A DNA stretch of 64,000 nt from Cricetomys ansorgei (Eukaryota; Chordata; Mammalia; Rodentia; Nesomyidae): assembly GCA_026225945.1 (NCBI GenBank), contig JAMJFZ010002307.1, positions 5,307,001-5,371,000 of the forward strand, given 5' to 3'. A program made the position numbers and the translations under genes. Under the pieces are notes generated by a model. The model was given only the letters and a program-made list of their open reading frames with translations. It did no database searches and was not told the origin of the DNA. Below, in pieces: positions 1 to 13,040 of the stretch (position 1 is its first letter; each line of letters starts with the position of its first letter).

Positions 1-39
1 GAAATTAGTATGGATGTGCCCTAGAAAGCTGAAGACACA

Positions 40-184
40 GCCAGGAGAGGAGGCACACAACTTTAATCCCAGCTCTCTGGAGGCAGAAGTAGGCGGATCT
101 CTGTGAGTTCTAGGCCAGCCTGGTCTACACGGCAAGTTCCAGGTCAGCCAGAGTTATTTGGTGATTTGCTGTCTCAACTTCTTT
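40..184 (+). repeat. B1 SINE
   Basis: Diverged B1 (7SL-derived, Alu-like). It shows tttaatcccagct, ggaggcagaagtaggcgga and ggccagcctggtctaca, and ends near ctgtctcaa. Confidence 0.85.
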
Positions 185-657
185 TTTTTAAAATTAACAA
201 AAAATTTGAATTAAAAATTAGGTCTAACATATAACTTGGCCCCACCAGTTCTGGATATTCACCCAAAGAACCTCAAGCCAACCCGTCAGGGGTCATTTGC
301 ACATCAGTATTTCCACAGCACTGTCCTTAGTAGGTAAGTTAGAGAAACAACCTGGGTGCGCAGGTGCAGGGGAGTGGATAAAGAAAACATGTTCTATTCA
401 CACAGTGGGAATTTTTTTCCAGCCACGGGGAAGACTTGAATTGCATCATTTATTGCAAAATAAATACAACTGGAGATAACCATAGTACACAAATTAAGCC
501 AGATTCAATAAGGACAAATATAGCTTTTCACAGATTTTATATAAATACATAAAATCATGCATATAGGCAGAGTGGGAAAGGGTAGACGATGTGGGGGTTC
601 TATGTGTGCAATGCACACAGTATGCTTAATTAAAGGTCCTCTTAAAGAGAGGCATGG

Positions 658-868
658 GAACTGGGCATTGGTGGTGCATGCCTTTAATCCCAGCACTCAG
701 GAGGCAGAGGCAGGTGTGAGTTCAAGGCCAGCCTGGTCTACAGAGTGAGTTCTAGGACAGACAGAGTTAAAACAGAGAAACCCTGTCTTTAAAATCCAGA
801 GAGAGGGAGAGGAAGAGAGAGAGGGAGAGGGACAGGGACAGGGAGAGGAAGAGGAAGAGGGGAGAAGC
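658..868 (+). repeat. B1 SINE with GA-rich tail
   Basis: B1 body from ctgggcattggtggtgc to gagaaaccctgtct, followed from about 795 by a purine tract of gaga, ggga and ggaaga units that grew from the tail. Confidence 0.9.
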
Positions 869-1989
869 AGAAGGGGCCATAGGGTGCTGTCCTCTCTGAC
901 TCCTGAGAAAGGCCTTCTCTGTGTGGGATGAACTCCCCATGCTAGGAGAAGGGTGCCTACTTCAACAAGGACCACTCCATTCAGACACCTTAAGAATGCT
1001 CAGCTCCTTTCACCTCCGCCTAATTTCGTTATTCCCCAAAATGGCTTTCTTTGTTTAACCTCATCTAAAAGCTTTTACCCCTCTTCTCAGCTTCTCTTCC
1101 TTAGAAGGGCTCCTGTAGCAAATAAAACTTCCATCAAATAAAACTGGATGATTTTATTCTGTTAGCCTATATTACTTCAGTGTAATTCCTGGGCTGGGCC
1201 TGGGACAAGAGACATAAGAGTTTCGTCTCCTCCGTTCACCAGGATATATATTTCTTTACCTCTTTCTGGTCTCCATTTGAAAGTCACTCACCCAGTAAGG
1301 ATATACTGAAGTGCTCCAGTTCAGGACCACACACCCCCAGCCTAGTTTATGCAATTGTTTATCTTGTTCTGATTGATTTCTTCCTTTAGAACTGGAAAGA
1401 CTTTGGTGTGTTGATAACCCCTGGGCTGGTCATCCCTCTTCCCCAGCCCTTCAGCACCGAGGATATAGAAGATGCTGAGTATTGATCGGCTGAGTAAGCA
1501 TATATGCTCTGCAAAACAGCTCACCGGCTTAGAGCTGCTAAAATAGCAAATGGGTAACTCTGAACAGAATCGTGTATGTTTGCTAGTTGATTCCACAAAA
1601 TAAATTCGTATTAGGAAAAATAAACCATCTTCGGAAAATTCAGGCTTGAAACGCTTCTGCCATTTGCTCTGCCCATTGTACAAATTACACACAAAAACTA
1701 ATCTTTTCTGTATGTGCCGTCATCCCGACTTGGTGAAGCAAATGATGCTGAATAGGAGACCACGCTTTGCCTTCAGTCGAGGATAAGAGCTGTTTTTACT
1801 CTTTGTTTGCAGTTCTGGCAATTTATCTAAAGATTAATCCCTAAAATGCTTCCTGTTATATTTGTAGAAAATGTTATTTTAGGCAATAGTGTAATGAAGC
1901 CCAGGAGCTTTCCATGGAACATTAAAGGAAATTCAGATTTCTACCCAGATTGAGTATATATTTTACTTTTTAATACATTTGAATTGATT

Positions 1990-2116
1990 TTCTTTTTTAG
2001 AGTTACTTCTTTTTACTGTATGTATATGAGTGTTGTGGCTGCACGCATGTCTGTGCACCACGTGGAGGCCAGAGGGGCACCTGTGAACTTAACTGAGCCA
2101 TCTCTCCAGGCCTTGA
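1990..2116 (-). repeat. B3 SINE fragment
   Basis: Reverse-complement B3/B2-class SINE: gcatgtctgtgcaccacg, ggaggccagag, and the promoter-end sequence gagccatctctccaggcc. Confidence 0.75.
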
Positions 2117-2119
2117 GAA

Positions 2120-2295
2120 CTCAGATGAGGTGGAGGATTTGGCTCAGTAGATAAAGACGTTTGTAACCAAGCTTTACACCTTGAGTTTCCTTAATGCAAC
2201 CCACACAGTGAGTGGAAGGAGAGAACCAAATCTCACAGGTGGCCCTCTGTCCCACAGCACGCCTTGGTACACCTGTGTTCCCCCTTACCTAATAT
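2120..2295 (+). repeat. Diverged tRNA-derived SINE (B3/B4 class)
   Basis: Reads tggctcagtagataaagac, then cacagtgagtggaaggagag and tggccctctgt. This layout is seen in the tRNA-derived rodent SINEs; the subfamily is unclear. Confidence 0.6.
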
Positions 2296-2514
2296 ATAGA
2301 ATTTAAAATATATTTAGGTCACAGATGGGAGCCATGGTGGGAACAGTACTGTGGGCTTTACTGAGACAGTGACCCTCAGTGCTTCTAGTCCCCTGCTGTG
2401 TACTACCTGTGGCCTGAGAATGTGGCAATGTTCCAGGCTGCACAGCCCAGTAGGCACAAGCAAGGACACAACAGTAGATTATATGTCTTCGTCTGTACTA
2501 ATTTCTTTTATGTC

Positions 2515-2860
2515 TTTGTGACTTGGCACAAACAACTTACAGCAGGATTTATTTTGGTTCATGTTTTTAGGGGGCTCAACCAGAAATCACTTGGCACCAG
2601 GTACATTGACAGGACATCCTGGGGTCATTCTTTACCCCAGAGTGGACAGAAAGTAGAGAGAAAAACAGGAAGGGTCTGGAGACAACACATCCCCAAGGAC
2701 CCCACTTATATCCACTTACTTACCTCCCCCAACTAGGTGCCACCTCCTAAAGTTTCCAGAACCTTCTCTAATACCACCATTTGCTGGGGAACCAGGTCTT
2801 GGCATGTGAACCCACGTGGGATATTTCACACTCAAACTACTGCAAGGCCCTTTGTCGGCA
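2515..2860 (+). repeat. Rodent interspersed repeat, unassigned family
   Basis: Part of a repeat seen many times in this window. Here it shows aacttacagcaggatttatt, then the cacctcctaaagtttccagaacc and gggaaccaggtcttggcatgtg segments. I recognise the repeat but not its correct family name. Confidence 0.55.
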
Positions 2861-3251
2861 AACATCCATCTTCTTTTTAGTTTACTTTTAGATCTTTTGG
2901 CTATTGTTACCATCCAGGGTGCTCTGGACCAAGTCAGGGCAGACGTACATGTAAGCATGACCTCTGCCATTGAGCTGTATCCTGGCCCTGACTCTCATTT
3001 TTTAACTTGTGTTGAAATTGATTTGAAACAAAAGATTTCATTCAATAAAGGGAAAATATAATTTCACGATGGCTTCCTTCCTTCCTTCCACAAGCGCTGT
3101 GAAATCTAGCATTCAGGGCCAGGAAACTTCTCTACTTTCACCGTTGATCACCAGACTCCACAGAAGGCGAAGTCCTCTTGCTGAATGTCAGTATTTTAGC
3201 TTCTACAGACAGTATGGTGAGCCCACTTCCCCATTTAGATAGGGATGTGTT

Positions 3252-3476
3252 GGGGCTGGAGAGATGGCTCAGTGGTTAAAAGCACTCGCTGCTCTTGCAG
3301 ATCTGGGTTCAGTTCCTAGCACCCATGTCAGGCAGATCACAACCACCTGCAACTCTGGATCCAGGGGATCTGACGCCCTCTTCTGACTTTCACAGGTACC
3401 GTTACTCACGTGCACCTACCCACACATAGCTACACACATACACATGATTAAAAATAAAAATGATCTTTAAAATACA
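3252..3476 (+). repeat. B3 SINE
   Basis: Near full length: ggggctggagagatggctca (Pol III A-box region), then ggatctgacgccctcttctg, and an A-rich end aaaaataaaaatgatc. Confidence 0.92.
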
Positions 3477-4319
3477 GGGACATTTTGGGAATAGAAGAGG
3501 AATTATCCATGTTTATGCACAAAAACAGTTTTGAACTAGGGTTATGTGGGGCTGGCAGAGTGGAAGGGCAGTGTCTTAGCAGTCAAGGACAATGGAGTGA
3601 AAACTTACTGAGATCTCGTGATGTGCAGAGCACTCTCAGCCTGGGAACTCAACCTCAGAGCCACCTTCAACTCCTGGGATTTTGTACACCTTCACCTCTG
3701 TGACATTAGCCCAAAGAGTCAACATGGAATAGTCAAAAAGGAATTTCAGGAACTTAGCCTGGGGTAGTTTACAGTAAAGTCTATTGACTTAGCCATCTGG
3801 AGGAAATACACTTTGGCCCAAAGCTAAATACTATAATCAATAATAAACCACAGTTAGATATTACCAGTCTAGAAAGAACTTTAGGAAGATGAGATTATAT
3901 TTGAGACCTTATCAACTGCTTTAAAAGTCAAATTTGAAAGTTTGACATTTATGGTGAGGAAAAAAATAATCTGTCAGCCGGTGGCTTGTTCCTGTGGACC
4001 CTAGCTGTGTGCCTGTGTTCCTAAGGACAGCCTGTTCCCACTGCTCCACAGCTCAGCAGCCGGTGAAAGGAACTAGGAATTTGGCAGTTAACAGATCTCA
4101 AGGTCTCAAAGTCTTGCATCTTTTTACTGCTGACAACGTTTGTCAGTCTGTAGTAATTATTTCTGCCTGCTTTGGAGTTTTGTTTTAGGAGAGGGGCATC
4201 CAGGTGTGAGTAAGAGAAGTCTCTCTTCCTGGGCTTTTGTACTTTGGATCCTGGGGATGGTTGGGGCTAGGATGTAGAATGTCCCTGTAGGCTCAGATGT
4301 TTGAACACTTGTCTTTCAA

Positions 4320-4515
4320 CTGGTAGCACATCCTCGAGGCTGTAGAAACTCTAGAAGGCCATTTGCTGGGGAAGTACTTCACTAGGGTGGACCCTGAGAC
4401 TCTATAGGTCAGCCCCACTTCTTGTCCGCTGTTTTCTCACTGTGGAGATAAGATGCTTCACAGTCTCTGTTGCCATGCCTCCCCAGCTGTGACAGACTGT
4501 ATCCTTTAAGCTGCA
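4320..4515 (+). repeat. Rodent interspersed repeat, unassigned family
   Basis: Contains the gggtggaccctgagactctatag, agccccacttcttgtccgct and tgccatgcctccccagctgtga segments of the same recurrent repeat, ending with gactgtatccttt. Confidence 0.55.
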
Positions 4516-4904
4516 ATCCAAACACACCCTCCCTTAATTTGACTTATCTGGTCTTTGATCGAGGAAATGAGAAAAGTTACTATCAGGGAGATAGACGGTG
4601 ATCAAGACCATAGAATAAGCCAACAGCCTCAGGCAGAGCTGAGCACTGTGGAGAGGAATAAAGCAAGGGATAGAGGAAATCTGAGGGATTTTCTATAATG
4701 ACTGCATCAGAAATTATAGAATTTTTCTCCTAAGTCTTATTTTTCATGAAAAATTTGGAGACAAATTTAACGTCTAACCGTTAGCTTGTCATGACGAAAT
4801 ATGGATAGTTCCCTCATAAAGCATTCCCCTATTACATCAACTGTCTTAAAAATTAAAGTAAAAATAAAATAAAATAAACAATAAAATAGATATTATTATT
4901 TTTT

Positions 4905-5140
4905 GAAGTTTAAAAAAATTATTTTTATTTTATTTGTATGGGTGTTTCCCCTATATGTATGTCTGTGCACCGCATGCGTGCCTGGTCCCCATAGAGGTAA
5001 GAAGAGGGCATTGGATCCTCTGGAACTGGAGTTACAGATGGTTGTGAGCTGCCATGTGCATGCTGGGATTTGAACACAGGTCCTCTGGAAGAACAATACA
5101 TGCTTTTAGCCACTGAGACATCTCCCCAACCCCTCGAAAT
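4905..5140 (-). repeat. B3 SINE
   Basis: Reverse-complement B3: tttattttatttgtatggg, agaagagggcattggatcc, ctggaactggagttacag, gtcctctggaagaacaata, ending ccactgagacatctcccc. Confidence 0.92.
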
Positions 5141-6091
5141 AGTTGGTGGTGGTTATTTTGTTTAAAGGTCTTGAATGCCAGTACATTAGTAACATGCCAT
5201 CTCAACTCTTTTGTCCTACCATGCATTGCTATTATTATTTGTTGATAAATAGATGATTTGGTATTTTCCTTAGATAACAAGATAACTCATGTTATCTTCC
5301 AAGCATGGGCTTTCATAATATTTCATTTTACTGTCAATGTGCTTACATTGTCAATACCTCATACTTTTTTGTATGCAACATTGGTAGCTTTTATCGTAAA
5401 TTTATAATTGCAGCATCTTCTTCTTTCAGTATTAAATGTGCATTTTGTGTCTCCTGGCTGATAGGAGCCGGGAAGTACATAAGCATATGAGGCACATAAA
5501 GAGATTGTCATTCAAACGATACGCAGGCATGATGCCCTCTGCCTGGGCTGTAGACACAGACGCCCTGTTTGGGTAAGACAGAAATGTAATGTGATCACAT
5601 AATTGTTTAGCACATACATGTTTAGGAATGCCAGAAATGGCTTAGATACAAATGCTTATTTACTTGGTTATTCGGCTTTCCAAAAACCGAGTCTAAAGCT
5701 GAGCGCAACAGTAGCTTTGGGTCAAATACCGAGAGCAAGAAAGACTGCTGAGTCACTAACGCCGCTTCAACACAGCCTTCCCTTGGAAAGAGTGCAGAAA
5801 TGCCAGTCACGGAGCCGTGGCTTGCCAGCCCTCTTCAGGTCCTGGGACCCTCCCAGTCTCAGAAAGCTTTTTTTTTTTTTCTGACAATGGGCACTCATAA
5901 TTGAGTGGCCCATCTCCCACCTTCATTTGTTTACTGAGTTTCTTCAAAATCTCAGGAATCCCCCTCTAGTTTACAGGCACAAACAGGTAGTAGTTGTTGT
6001 GGACCAGGCCTTCTTAAACTCTTCCCACTGGCAATCCCTTTTACCTGAGAAACTTTTATGTGACCCTGGTGTAGGTGTATAAAGGAGGTAT

Positions 6092-6255
6092 GCAGCCGGG
6101 TGGTGGGAGCACATGCCTTTAATCCCAGCACTTGGGAGACAGAAGTGAGTGGGTCTCTGTGAGTTCTAGGCCAGCCTGGTCTACAGAGTGAGTTCCAAGA
6201 CAGCTAGAGTTACAACAGAGAAACCCTGACTCTAAAAAACTTTTTTTTTTTTAAA
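6092..6255 (+). repeat. B1 SINE
   Basis: B1 from gccgggtggtgggagcac to acaacagagaaaccctg, followed by an A/T-rich tail. Confidence 0.92.
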
Positions 6256-6354
6256 AAAGGAGGTATATAAATTAAACATTTACTAAGAACAACTAACTAA
6301 TGAATAACTGTGCTAATAAGAAATCACAAAGAAACTAGTTTTAAGATATTCTTT

Positions 6355-6425
6355 GGTATATATATGTATATATATAGATAGATAGATAGATATATACACA
6401 CACACACATACACACACATATATGT
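6355..6425. repeat. Compound microsatellite (TA/GATA/CA)
   Basis: Consecutive tatata, gataga and cacaca runs. Confidence 0.9.
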
Positions 6426-6744
6426 AATTTACCACTCATTAAAGATGAAAGCAAATTTACATACTAATGAGATAAATATGCTTATTTGCCTAATCCAATA
6501 TAGAGCAAAGGTAAACTAATTTGATGCTTGGTGGTAATGGTAGGAAGATAACAAGAGTCTTTACTCCAACCATGTTGTTTCTATGAGAGCAGATAACATC
6601 TACATACTGTGAAATCACTGCAGTTCATAACATGCATTGTCTGCTGAAGCGTTCCAGGCTGAGTCCATTGTCATTTGGCATGTGCAGTGCAAAAATGAGC
6701 AGGCTGTGTGTTCAGAACCCAGGCTGCAGTGAAACTGCATGCCT

Positions 6745-7160
6745 CGTTTCCCCTCCTGCTGCTGTGATAAAATGTCCTGACAGAAGCAGCTTAAGGGAGA
6801 AAGGGCTTGTCTGGGCTCACCCTCTGGGCCACAGTGTCCGTCCTGGTGGGGACATCTGGGTGGCAGGAGCTGAAGGAAGCTGGCCACATTGCCTCTGCAG
6901 TCTGAACGTAGAGAGCGGCGATGGTTGTGGCGCAGCTCCCTCTCTCCTTTTTTATGCCTCGAGGCCCACACCCAGAGAATGGTGCTGCTCCCTATATGGT
7001 AGGTCTTCCCATCTCAACTAATGTCACCAGGATGATCCATCACAAGCATTTCTAGAGGCTAACCTGATCTAGATAATCCCTCCCAGGCCTGTCTCTTAGG
7101 TGATTCTAGAGCTGGTCAAGTTGACAATCACTTTTAATCATCAGGTTACCTGTAACACAA
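6745..7160 (+). repeat. Rodent interspersed repeat, unassigned family
   Basis: A long copy. It opens gctgctgtgataaaatgtcctg, continues agcagcttaagggagaaagg, then gtcctggtggggacatctgg, and ends ctggtcaagttgacaatca. Confidence 0.65.
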
Positions 7161-7534
7161 GTGACAACCGCCAGAAATACTGTGGGTACATTAGGCATTT
7201 GATATTGAACCCACTTGTTGCTGCATGTTCTTTTATTGTTAACCTTTTCACACCTCCATATTCAGTTTCGAGAGGCCAGGTGGGCTCACGATCCACGGTT
7301 GAAAAGCCTTGTCATCAGTGATGGTCTCGTGGCTTACGTGACCCCCCCTGTCCCAGCTCCCGTTAGGAGGCCTGTGACCCGAGCAACCTGATCAGCGCCT
7401 CTGGGCTTTGTGTGTCTTCACTCTCGTGGTCTCACTAGAGCATTTCAGATGGGATTTTTTCAGAGGCTGGGATTCTAATAACAGAAGAAAGCTGCAAACT
7501 GAAACTTGTGTAAACTGGATTTTCACGTGTTCTC

Positions 7535-7860
7535 TGTGTGATCATGCGTGTGCGTACAGAGGCTGGAGGACAGCCTCAAGTGTCATCCCCTAGCACGATC
7601 TGCCTTGTATTTAGACATAAGATCTCTCACTGGCCTGGACCTCATTAAAGAGGCTGCGCTGGCTAGCAGGTCGTCCCAGGAATCCACCTCTCTCTTTCTT
7701 CCCTGCACTGGACTATGGGTGTGTACCACCAGGCCTGGGTTTCTATAAAGTGTATGGGGACTGTGGCCAGGTCCTCGTGTTAGCAAAGCAAGCACTTCAG
7801 TGGCTGAACCACACCCTTTGCCAGCCCTCCTTTTGCTTGTTTTTTTTTTTTTTTTAACCA
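7535..7860 (-). repeat. B4 SINE and poly-T
   Basis: Reverse-complement B4-type SINE: ggctggaggacagcctcaa, ctctcactggcctggacct, and agcaaagcaagcacttcagtg near its tRNA-like end, followed by a run of 18 T. Confidence 0.7.
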
Positions 7861-8189
7861 TGTGACATTCACTGTCTTCCACAAAAGAAAAGCAGATATC
7901 GATTCATCATCAGAATAGAGAAAAGAAACAAATTTGCTCAAGATTCCAAAAGCGGATTGATCTGCATCTCCTCTCCAAAGTTGCTGAAGGTTGGACAGAA
8001 ATGGAGTGCATGATTCAACTCAATAGTTCTTAGAGACCACAGTCTCAGTATTATTACTGTGTATTCTGCCAATCCAATCCAATTGTAATGTGTGTGAGAA
8101 AGGTTGAGAACGAGAAAAAAGAGAGAGAGAAAGAACCATAGTGAGCCTGTGCAGGCCAGAGAGCAGATTGGACCGCAACTTTGTTAATT

Positions 8190-8425
8190 CTCTCCTTAGA
8201 CCTTGCTTTTGAGACAAGGTCTCTCTTGTTTCTGTCTGCCCAACATACTACAGGTTAGCAGGAGCTTCCATCTGATTTTGTCTGGCATATCATTGCACAG
8301 TGGGAGGGCCAAGATTCAAATACGTGTGGGTGCATACAATTTTTGTTTAAAACCTGGGTTCCAGGTATCAAACTTGTGTCGTAAGGTGCGGACACTAAGC
8401 ATGTTTATCCTGTGAGCCCTCCTGG
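8190..8425 (-). repeat. B4 SINE
   Basis: Diverged reverse-complement B4: ttttgagacaaggtctctct and the promoter-end gcggacactaagcatgtttatc. Confidence 0.55.
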
Positions 8426-8849
8426 AGTGTTTTCCATCTCTATGTCTTTTTGGGATAAGGGTCTGTTTGGGTCCTGTCTGCTAGATTATTGGTTTTCCTA
8501 CCATTGAGTTGGAAAAACGCCTTTAAACTTTGTATATTAACTTATCAGACATGTGCTTGGCTCTCTCTCTCTCTTTCTGTAAGTCGCTTCTCCATTTTCT
8601 TGTTTGTTCCATTGTTGTGCAGATCTTTGAAGCCTGACATGGTTCCATTAGTTCTTTTTGCATTTGTAGCCTAAGATTGCTGTCCTCTTCTTATATTTTC
8701 TGAAGACAGGTCTGGCTTTATTATTATTTTTAATTCACATTTACATCTCAAGAGCCTGGCACAAATATTATATTTAAGTATTAAAAAACCCAAAAGCCAA
8801 GACCTCATTACTCCAATTATGACTTTCACTACTGGTGCCGCTAATGCTA

Positions 8850-8960
8850 CTGCTTTGTTTTTATTTATTTGTATGTGGCTCAGGCTGACCTCAAACCTCC
8901 TATTCTCCTGCCTCAGCCACCCAGCCAAGTTCTGGATTCACAGACTGTGCCTGGTTTCTA
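8850..8960 (-). repeat. B1-like SINE fragment
   Basis: Reads tggctcaggctgacctcaa, cctcctattctcctgcctca and gactgtgcctggttt, the reverse-complement pattern of an old B1. Confidence 0.6.
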
Positions 8961-9936
8961 CTGCTGCTTTAGATGCTGTTGCTTAGTCTCTGTAGCTGGT
9001 GAGCTCATTTGGGCCCTTCAGGCATGAGAAATGTGCATGGACATTTTCTCATTGTGGTCCCTTAGCGCCTCCATAGATCACCATGACAGGGGATGTGGAG
9101 GCATTGTAGAGAGAGAAAATTGTTGGAAAGGCACTTAGAAAACTCTGCATTGTAGAGAGCAATAGGACCATTATGGATCTGCTAGAAATGTAGCATGCCT
9201 GGAAATATTTGTCCACAGGGAATACCTGCTATTTTCTGACTAATTCTGTCCCAGTAAAGGCACAATTGCCCTGAGCCCAAAATGACAGAGGAAGAGGTGA
9301 ACGTATTCCATATCACCCTGTACGTGTGCTATTAATGCCCGAGAAGTCATTCCGTCGCCAAAAGAACTTGTGTAACTATTGGCTTAGACACTGGTTTCAT
9401 TGTCTGTGAATTCAGAAAAATGTGGCTGCCTGGATATTTTTCCTATGTGTTTTTTTTCTTTTCTTTTTATGACTCAGAGAGGAAACAAATATGAACATGA
9501 TTTGTAGGCTGTCAGGTAACAGCCCAAGAAGGTGTTGTCATTCGACTGTGACAAATTTTTCTTTTGTGTTTCTTGTGGCACTTTGTACTGATTGATGATT
9601 TAATGGAGTCTAGAGATTAGGGCTTCAGTGTGGATGGTAGGACCTGATGAGAGGTGAAAGGCCTTGAGAGTGGAGCCGTTCTCTACTACAGTGTTGATTA
9701 TGCAACCTGAGACAAACGGTGGGAAAAGTAACTTAAAGCTGTCCAGCTCCATGGCGCTGCGGGAACTGGCAGGCATTGGACCCATTTTTGCAAAGGATTC
9801 TTTGTGTAGAGAAAAGGGATCAATATGGCTCTGAGCAGCTGGCAAACAGAGGAAGCAGCCTAGACTTGGACCCAGAGATCTGCATGTGTTTCCTTCCTGT
9901 GGCCTAAGCAGGTCTTGAAACCACATGGGGCCCAGA

Positions 9937-9947
9937 TAATGATAATA

Positions 9948-9992
<45 letters not shown>

Positions 9993-9995
9993 TAA
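9937..9995. repeat. (ATG)n trinucleotide microsatellite
   Basis: About 15 uninterrupted gat/atg units flanked by decayed gataat units. On the minus strand it creates a poly-His frame that is not a gene. Confidence 0.95.
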
Positions 9996-11518
9996 TAATA
10001 ATACATTTCTTTCATGGTCTTTTAGAGTTGCTCTAAGTGCAAAAGAAAGTGAGATGTCATCAGACCTGTATCGGGGAAACCCAAACTTAAGTGCATTCTC
10101 CCCGAAGTTTAGATTCATGCCTGTGGGACTTCTTTCTGTTTAAGAGATCGTCTTATATCATGCAGTTCATGTGGATGGAATATAGTGCCTAGGGTGCTCT
10201 TTTGACAAGATGTAGGGACAACTCATGACAAAACACAACCACTCCCTGGCCATGCTACTGTCTGGCAGAGAAGCACTAATAAGAATTAAAGATGGTGAGC
10301 TGGATATGTGGTGAACATCCCTAATCCCAGCATCCCTCCTTTCCCAGCAGTTGCTTACTCCTTTTTAATACTGCTGTGGAGGGGTGGGGTTCCTCTAGAA
10401 TATTCCAATCGTCTTCCTAGACCTTTTGTTCGTCCCCCTCACATTCCCCTTCTTCTCTTCAACTTGAAGGAAACTGCCATACAGCAAGATGTCATGGTGG
10501 AGCAGAACAGTTCACCTGTGGCTGCTGGGAAGTGGACAGAGAGAATGCCTGTATTAATGAATTCTCTCCATCTTCCCAGTGCATTCCATTCGGACTCCTT
10601 GCCTATGAAGTAGGATCACCCAGATTTTAGTTAATATTCTCTGCAAACTCACGGCCACACCCAGAAGCGAGCTTCACTGATCTCTACGGTGCTCCTCAAT
10701 GCAATCAGGTTGGCAGTTTAGGTGTGCCATCATGCCTGCATCTGTCTTCCTAGATGGCAGCTCTTTTACTCCTTAAAGCTCAGTGGCTGATCCACTTATC
10801 CTCAAATCAGTAGCATGGCCAGTACTGGAGAAGCCAACAAGAGAGTCATCTACAGGGTTGTGTATTGGGGCCAGGGAATCCTGAGAGAGCCTGATATTTC
10901 AAACACGGAGGGGAAAAGCTGAAGCCAAGGTGAAGGTCACAGTGTTCAACTGTGTCAGTCCCTACATCCTAGGTCAATGAGACTGGTACCAGGCGGGTCA
11001 CCTCTCCATTGTCTGAGACCACACCATTCATTTAATGCCTGCTTCTAGTCTGAGACTCTGCTGAGGAGCTCTCTGTAGCCCTGTCCTCAGTTAGGGGGCG
11101 TTTACCCTCTTTAGGTTATTCTGTTTCACATATCCCTCCACACTGTCCTCAACCACCCAATGACAGTCACAATGAGGCAGCAGAAGCTGCAGCCGGATGC
11201 CAGCTCTTCAAGTTGGTACAGGATCAAGATGGCTGGACCAATCAGAACATCTCCAACGACCATGCATATTTTTGCTTTTAGACATAGTTCAACCACACAT
11301 GAGAACTGGCATAGTCTTCTGAAACTTTTTCTTTTAAAGTAAAATATCCCAGCCACGCAGTTCAGTGACTGGAAGTGCGAGTTAATCGTAGTATAATCAC
11401 CGTGGAGACGTTGCGGAGTGAGTTGACACTGGGGTGTGGCTGCACATCCCTGTGGGGATGATAAATGAGCGAACCAGCTACTCACGTAACCTGCTGTTCT
11501 TTTCTCTTTTTCTCCTAG

Positions 11519-11663
11519 GAAACAAATGGAAGACTGTTGCGATCCTGCCCATCTCTTCGCTATGACTAAGATGAATTCTCCCATGGGGAAGAGCCTGTGG
11601 TACGACGGGGAGTTTTTATACTCATTCACCATTGACAATTCCACATATTCCCTCTTCCCCCAG
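11519..11663 (+). CDS. St8sia1: ST8SIA1 (GD3 synthase) exon 2
   Basis: Internal coding exon of alpha-2,8-sialyltransferase 1, a Golgi type II membrane enzyme that adds a second sialic acid to ganglioside GM3 to make GD3. The acceptor is a long pyrimidine tract ending in ctcctag; the donor is CAG|gtgagt. The first base completes an Arg codon begun in exon 1. The next 48 codons start KQMEDCCDPAHLFAMTKM and end at YSLFPQ, so the exon ends in phase 0. This is the stem and early lumenal region, ahead of the sialylmotifs. It contains an N-glycosylation sequon (NST in DNSTYS) and two adjacent cysteines (EDCCD). I recognised the protein from the known mammalian ST8SIA1 sequence; the match is nearly complete. 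The ATG at 11526 is an internal methionine, not a start. An open frame running past the donor to 11858 is intron read-through. The exon is intact, with no stop or frameshift. Confidence 0.95.
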
Positions 11664-12479
11664 GTGAGTGGAGTCCATTGCACTTTGACATGGTTCCTTG
11701 TGTTTCTCGTGAGAGGAAGGGGTTACATGAGTCTGCTGACCCCTCCCCCAGATCTTCCTCTTCTCACCTTCTTGCCTCATTTTAATCTTGCATATCTTTC
11801 CTTATGTCTTTCCGTGTTTTCTGCTTCGATGGAAGGGTGGAAGGAAGGAAGATATTAAAAAGAGGTACCTTATAGAGCTACAGACTCCCTTGCCATTAAG
11901 ATTTCAATCATATGAGACGAAGGGAATCATGGTCAGGGAATGGTGGGATCCTAGTGTTCTGAGGTCTGCTGCGGAAGGATCGTGAGGGATTTGAGATGCT
12001 CGAATGTTTTCTTAGGACTGATGCTGCCGTTGGGGAATGAGGACCTCATGTCTTTTCAGAACTCTTGAATGCTAACCCAGTGGCTAGATTCTTGCCGTGA
12101 AGTGGAGGAATGCTGGGTACCAAGAGGAAGAACTCAAGTCTGACCACGTTTGAAGTGGTCTAATCTGTCTCTGCTTACTTAGTGTTTTCCTGAACATTAC
12201 AGTAAAATTATTTTTTTTTTTTACCAGCTAGTTTGAAAAAGACAATTTTTATTTTAGAGAGAACTCTTGGTGGATGATGGGAGATCTCTGGTGAAACGGC
12301 CACTAGGAAGAAGTTGAAAAATGAATTTTAGACTTCTCAAGTCTTCTGTGTAATATTAGTTTGGCCAGATGACTGCTTGGAAAGAGGATTCATGGTCAGC
12401 ATTAGCAAGTAGGACTCACCTTCTAAGTGGCTCTAAGTGATGAATAAGTAACAAGCACATTATTATTTTTTCTTTTTTT

Positions 12480-12640
12480 ATTCTCTTTTTGGTTTTTCAA
12501 GACAAGATTTCTCTGTTGTAACTCTGGCTGTCCTGGAACTCACTCTGTAGACCAGGCTGGCCTCGATCTCACAGAGATCCGCCTGCCTCTGCCTCCCAAA
12601 TGCTGGGATTAAAGGCGTGTGCCACCACCCCTGGGCAACA
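12480..12640 (-). repeat. B1 SINE
   Basis: Reverse-complement B1: agacaagatttctctgttg, ctggctgtcctggaactcac, gtagaccaggctggcctcg, tgctgggattaaaggcgtg. Confidence 0.95.
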
Positions 12641-12664
12641 AGCACATTCCTTAAGGAGAGGGTT

Positions 12665-12998
12665 CTATAAAGGGTCACAGCCTCTACAAAGCAAGCCTGT
12701 GGGTTTATACCTGAAGAGTTCTGAGTCAGCACACCACAGAGATTCCTGCATATCCGTCTTTATCGCTGCATTTTCCACAGTAACTATGCAGTACAACCAG
12801 CCTAGGTGTCTGTCAGCAGAGGAGCGGATAAAGAGGATGTGGGATGTACACACAAAGAAAATGTATGCAGATGTAAAGAAAAATGAAATCACGGCATTTG
12901 TAAGAAAATGAACGGAACCGGAGGAGATCATTACATTAGGTGAAATAAAAAAAACTCAGAAGGTAGATTTTACATGTTTTCTCTCACGCAGAATTGAA

Positions 12999-13040
<42 letters not shown>

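Larger units (their letters stand above)
1..11518 (+). other. St8sia1: ST8SIA1 intron 1, 3' part
   Basis: No coding exon is visible before the exon 2 acceptor. Repeats within it are listed separately. In 187-655, 870-1990, 3480-4320, 5140-6090, 8960-9935 and 9995-11518 I see only AT-leaning single-copy-looking DNA, a short B1 5' fragment near 10290-10335 and small poly-T runs. No promoter-like or CpG-dense segment is present, which fits a position well downstream of exon 1. Confidence 0.85.

Noticed and set aside
9600..10118. 172-codon minus-strand frame with a run of about 15 histidines
   Set aside because: The histidines come from the (ATG)n microsatellite; the rest has no recognisable domain and no splice or promoter context.
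11126..11683. 185-codon minus-strand frame overlapping exon 2
   Set aside because: Antisense shadow of the exon and its flanking intron; the + strand has the recognised ST8SIA1 protein with proper splice sites.
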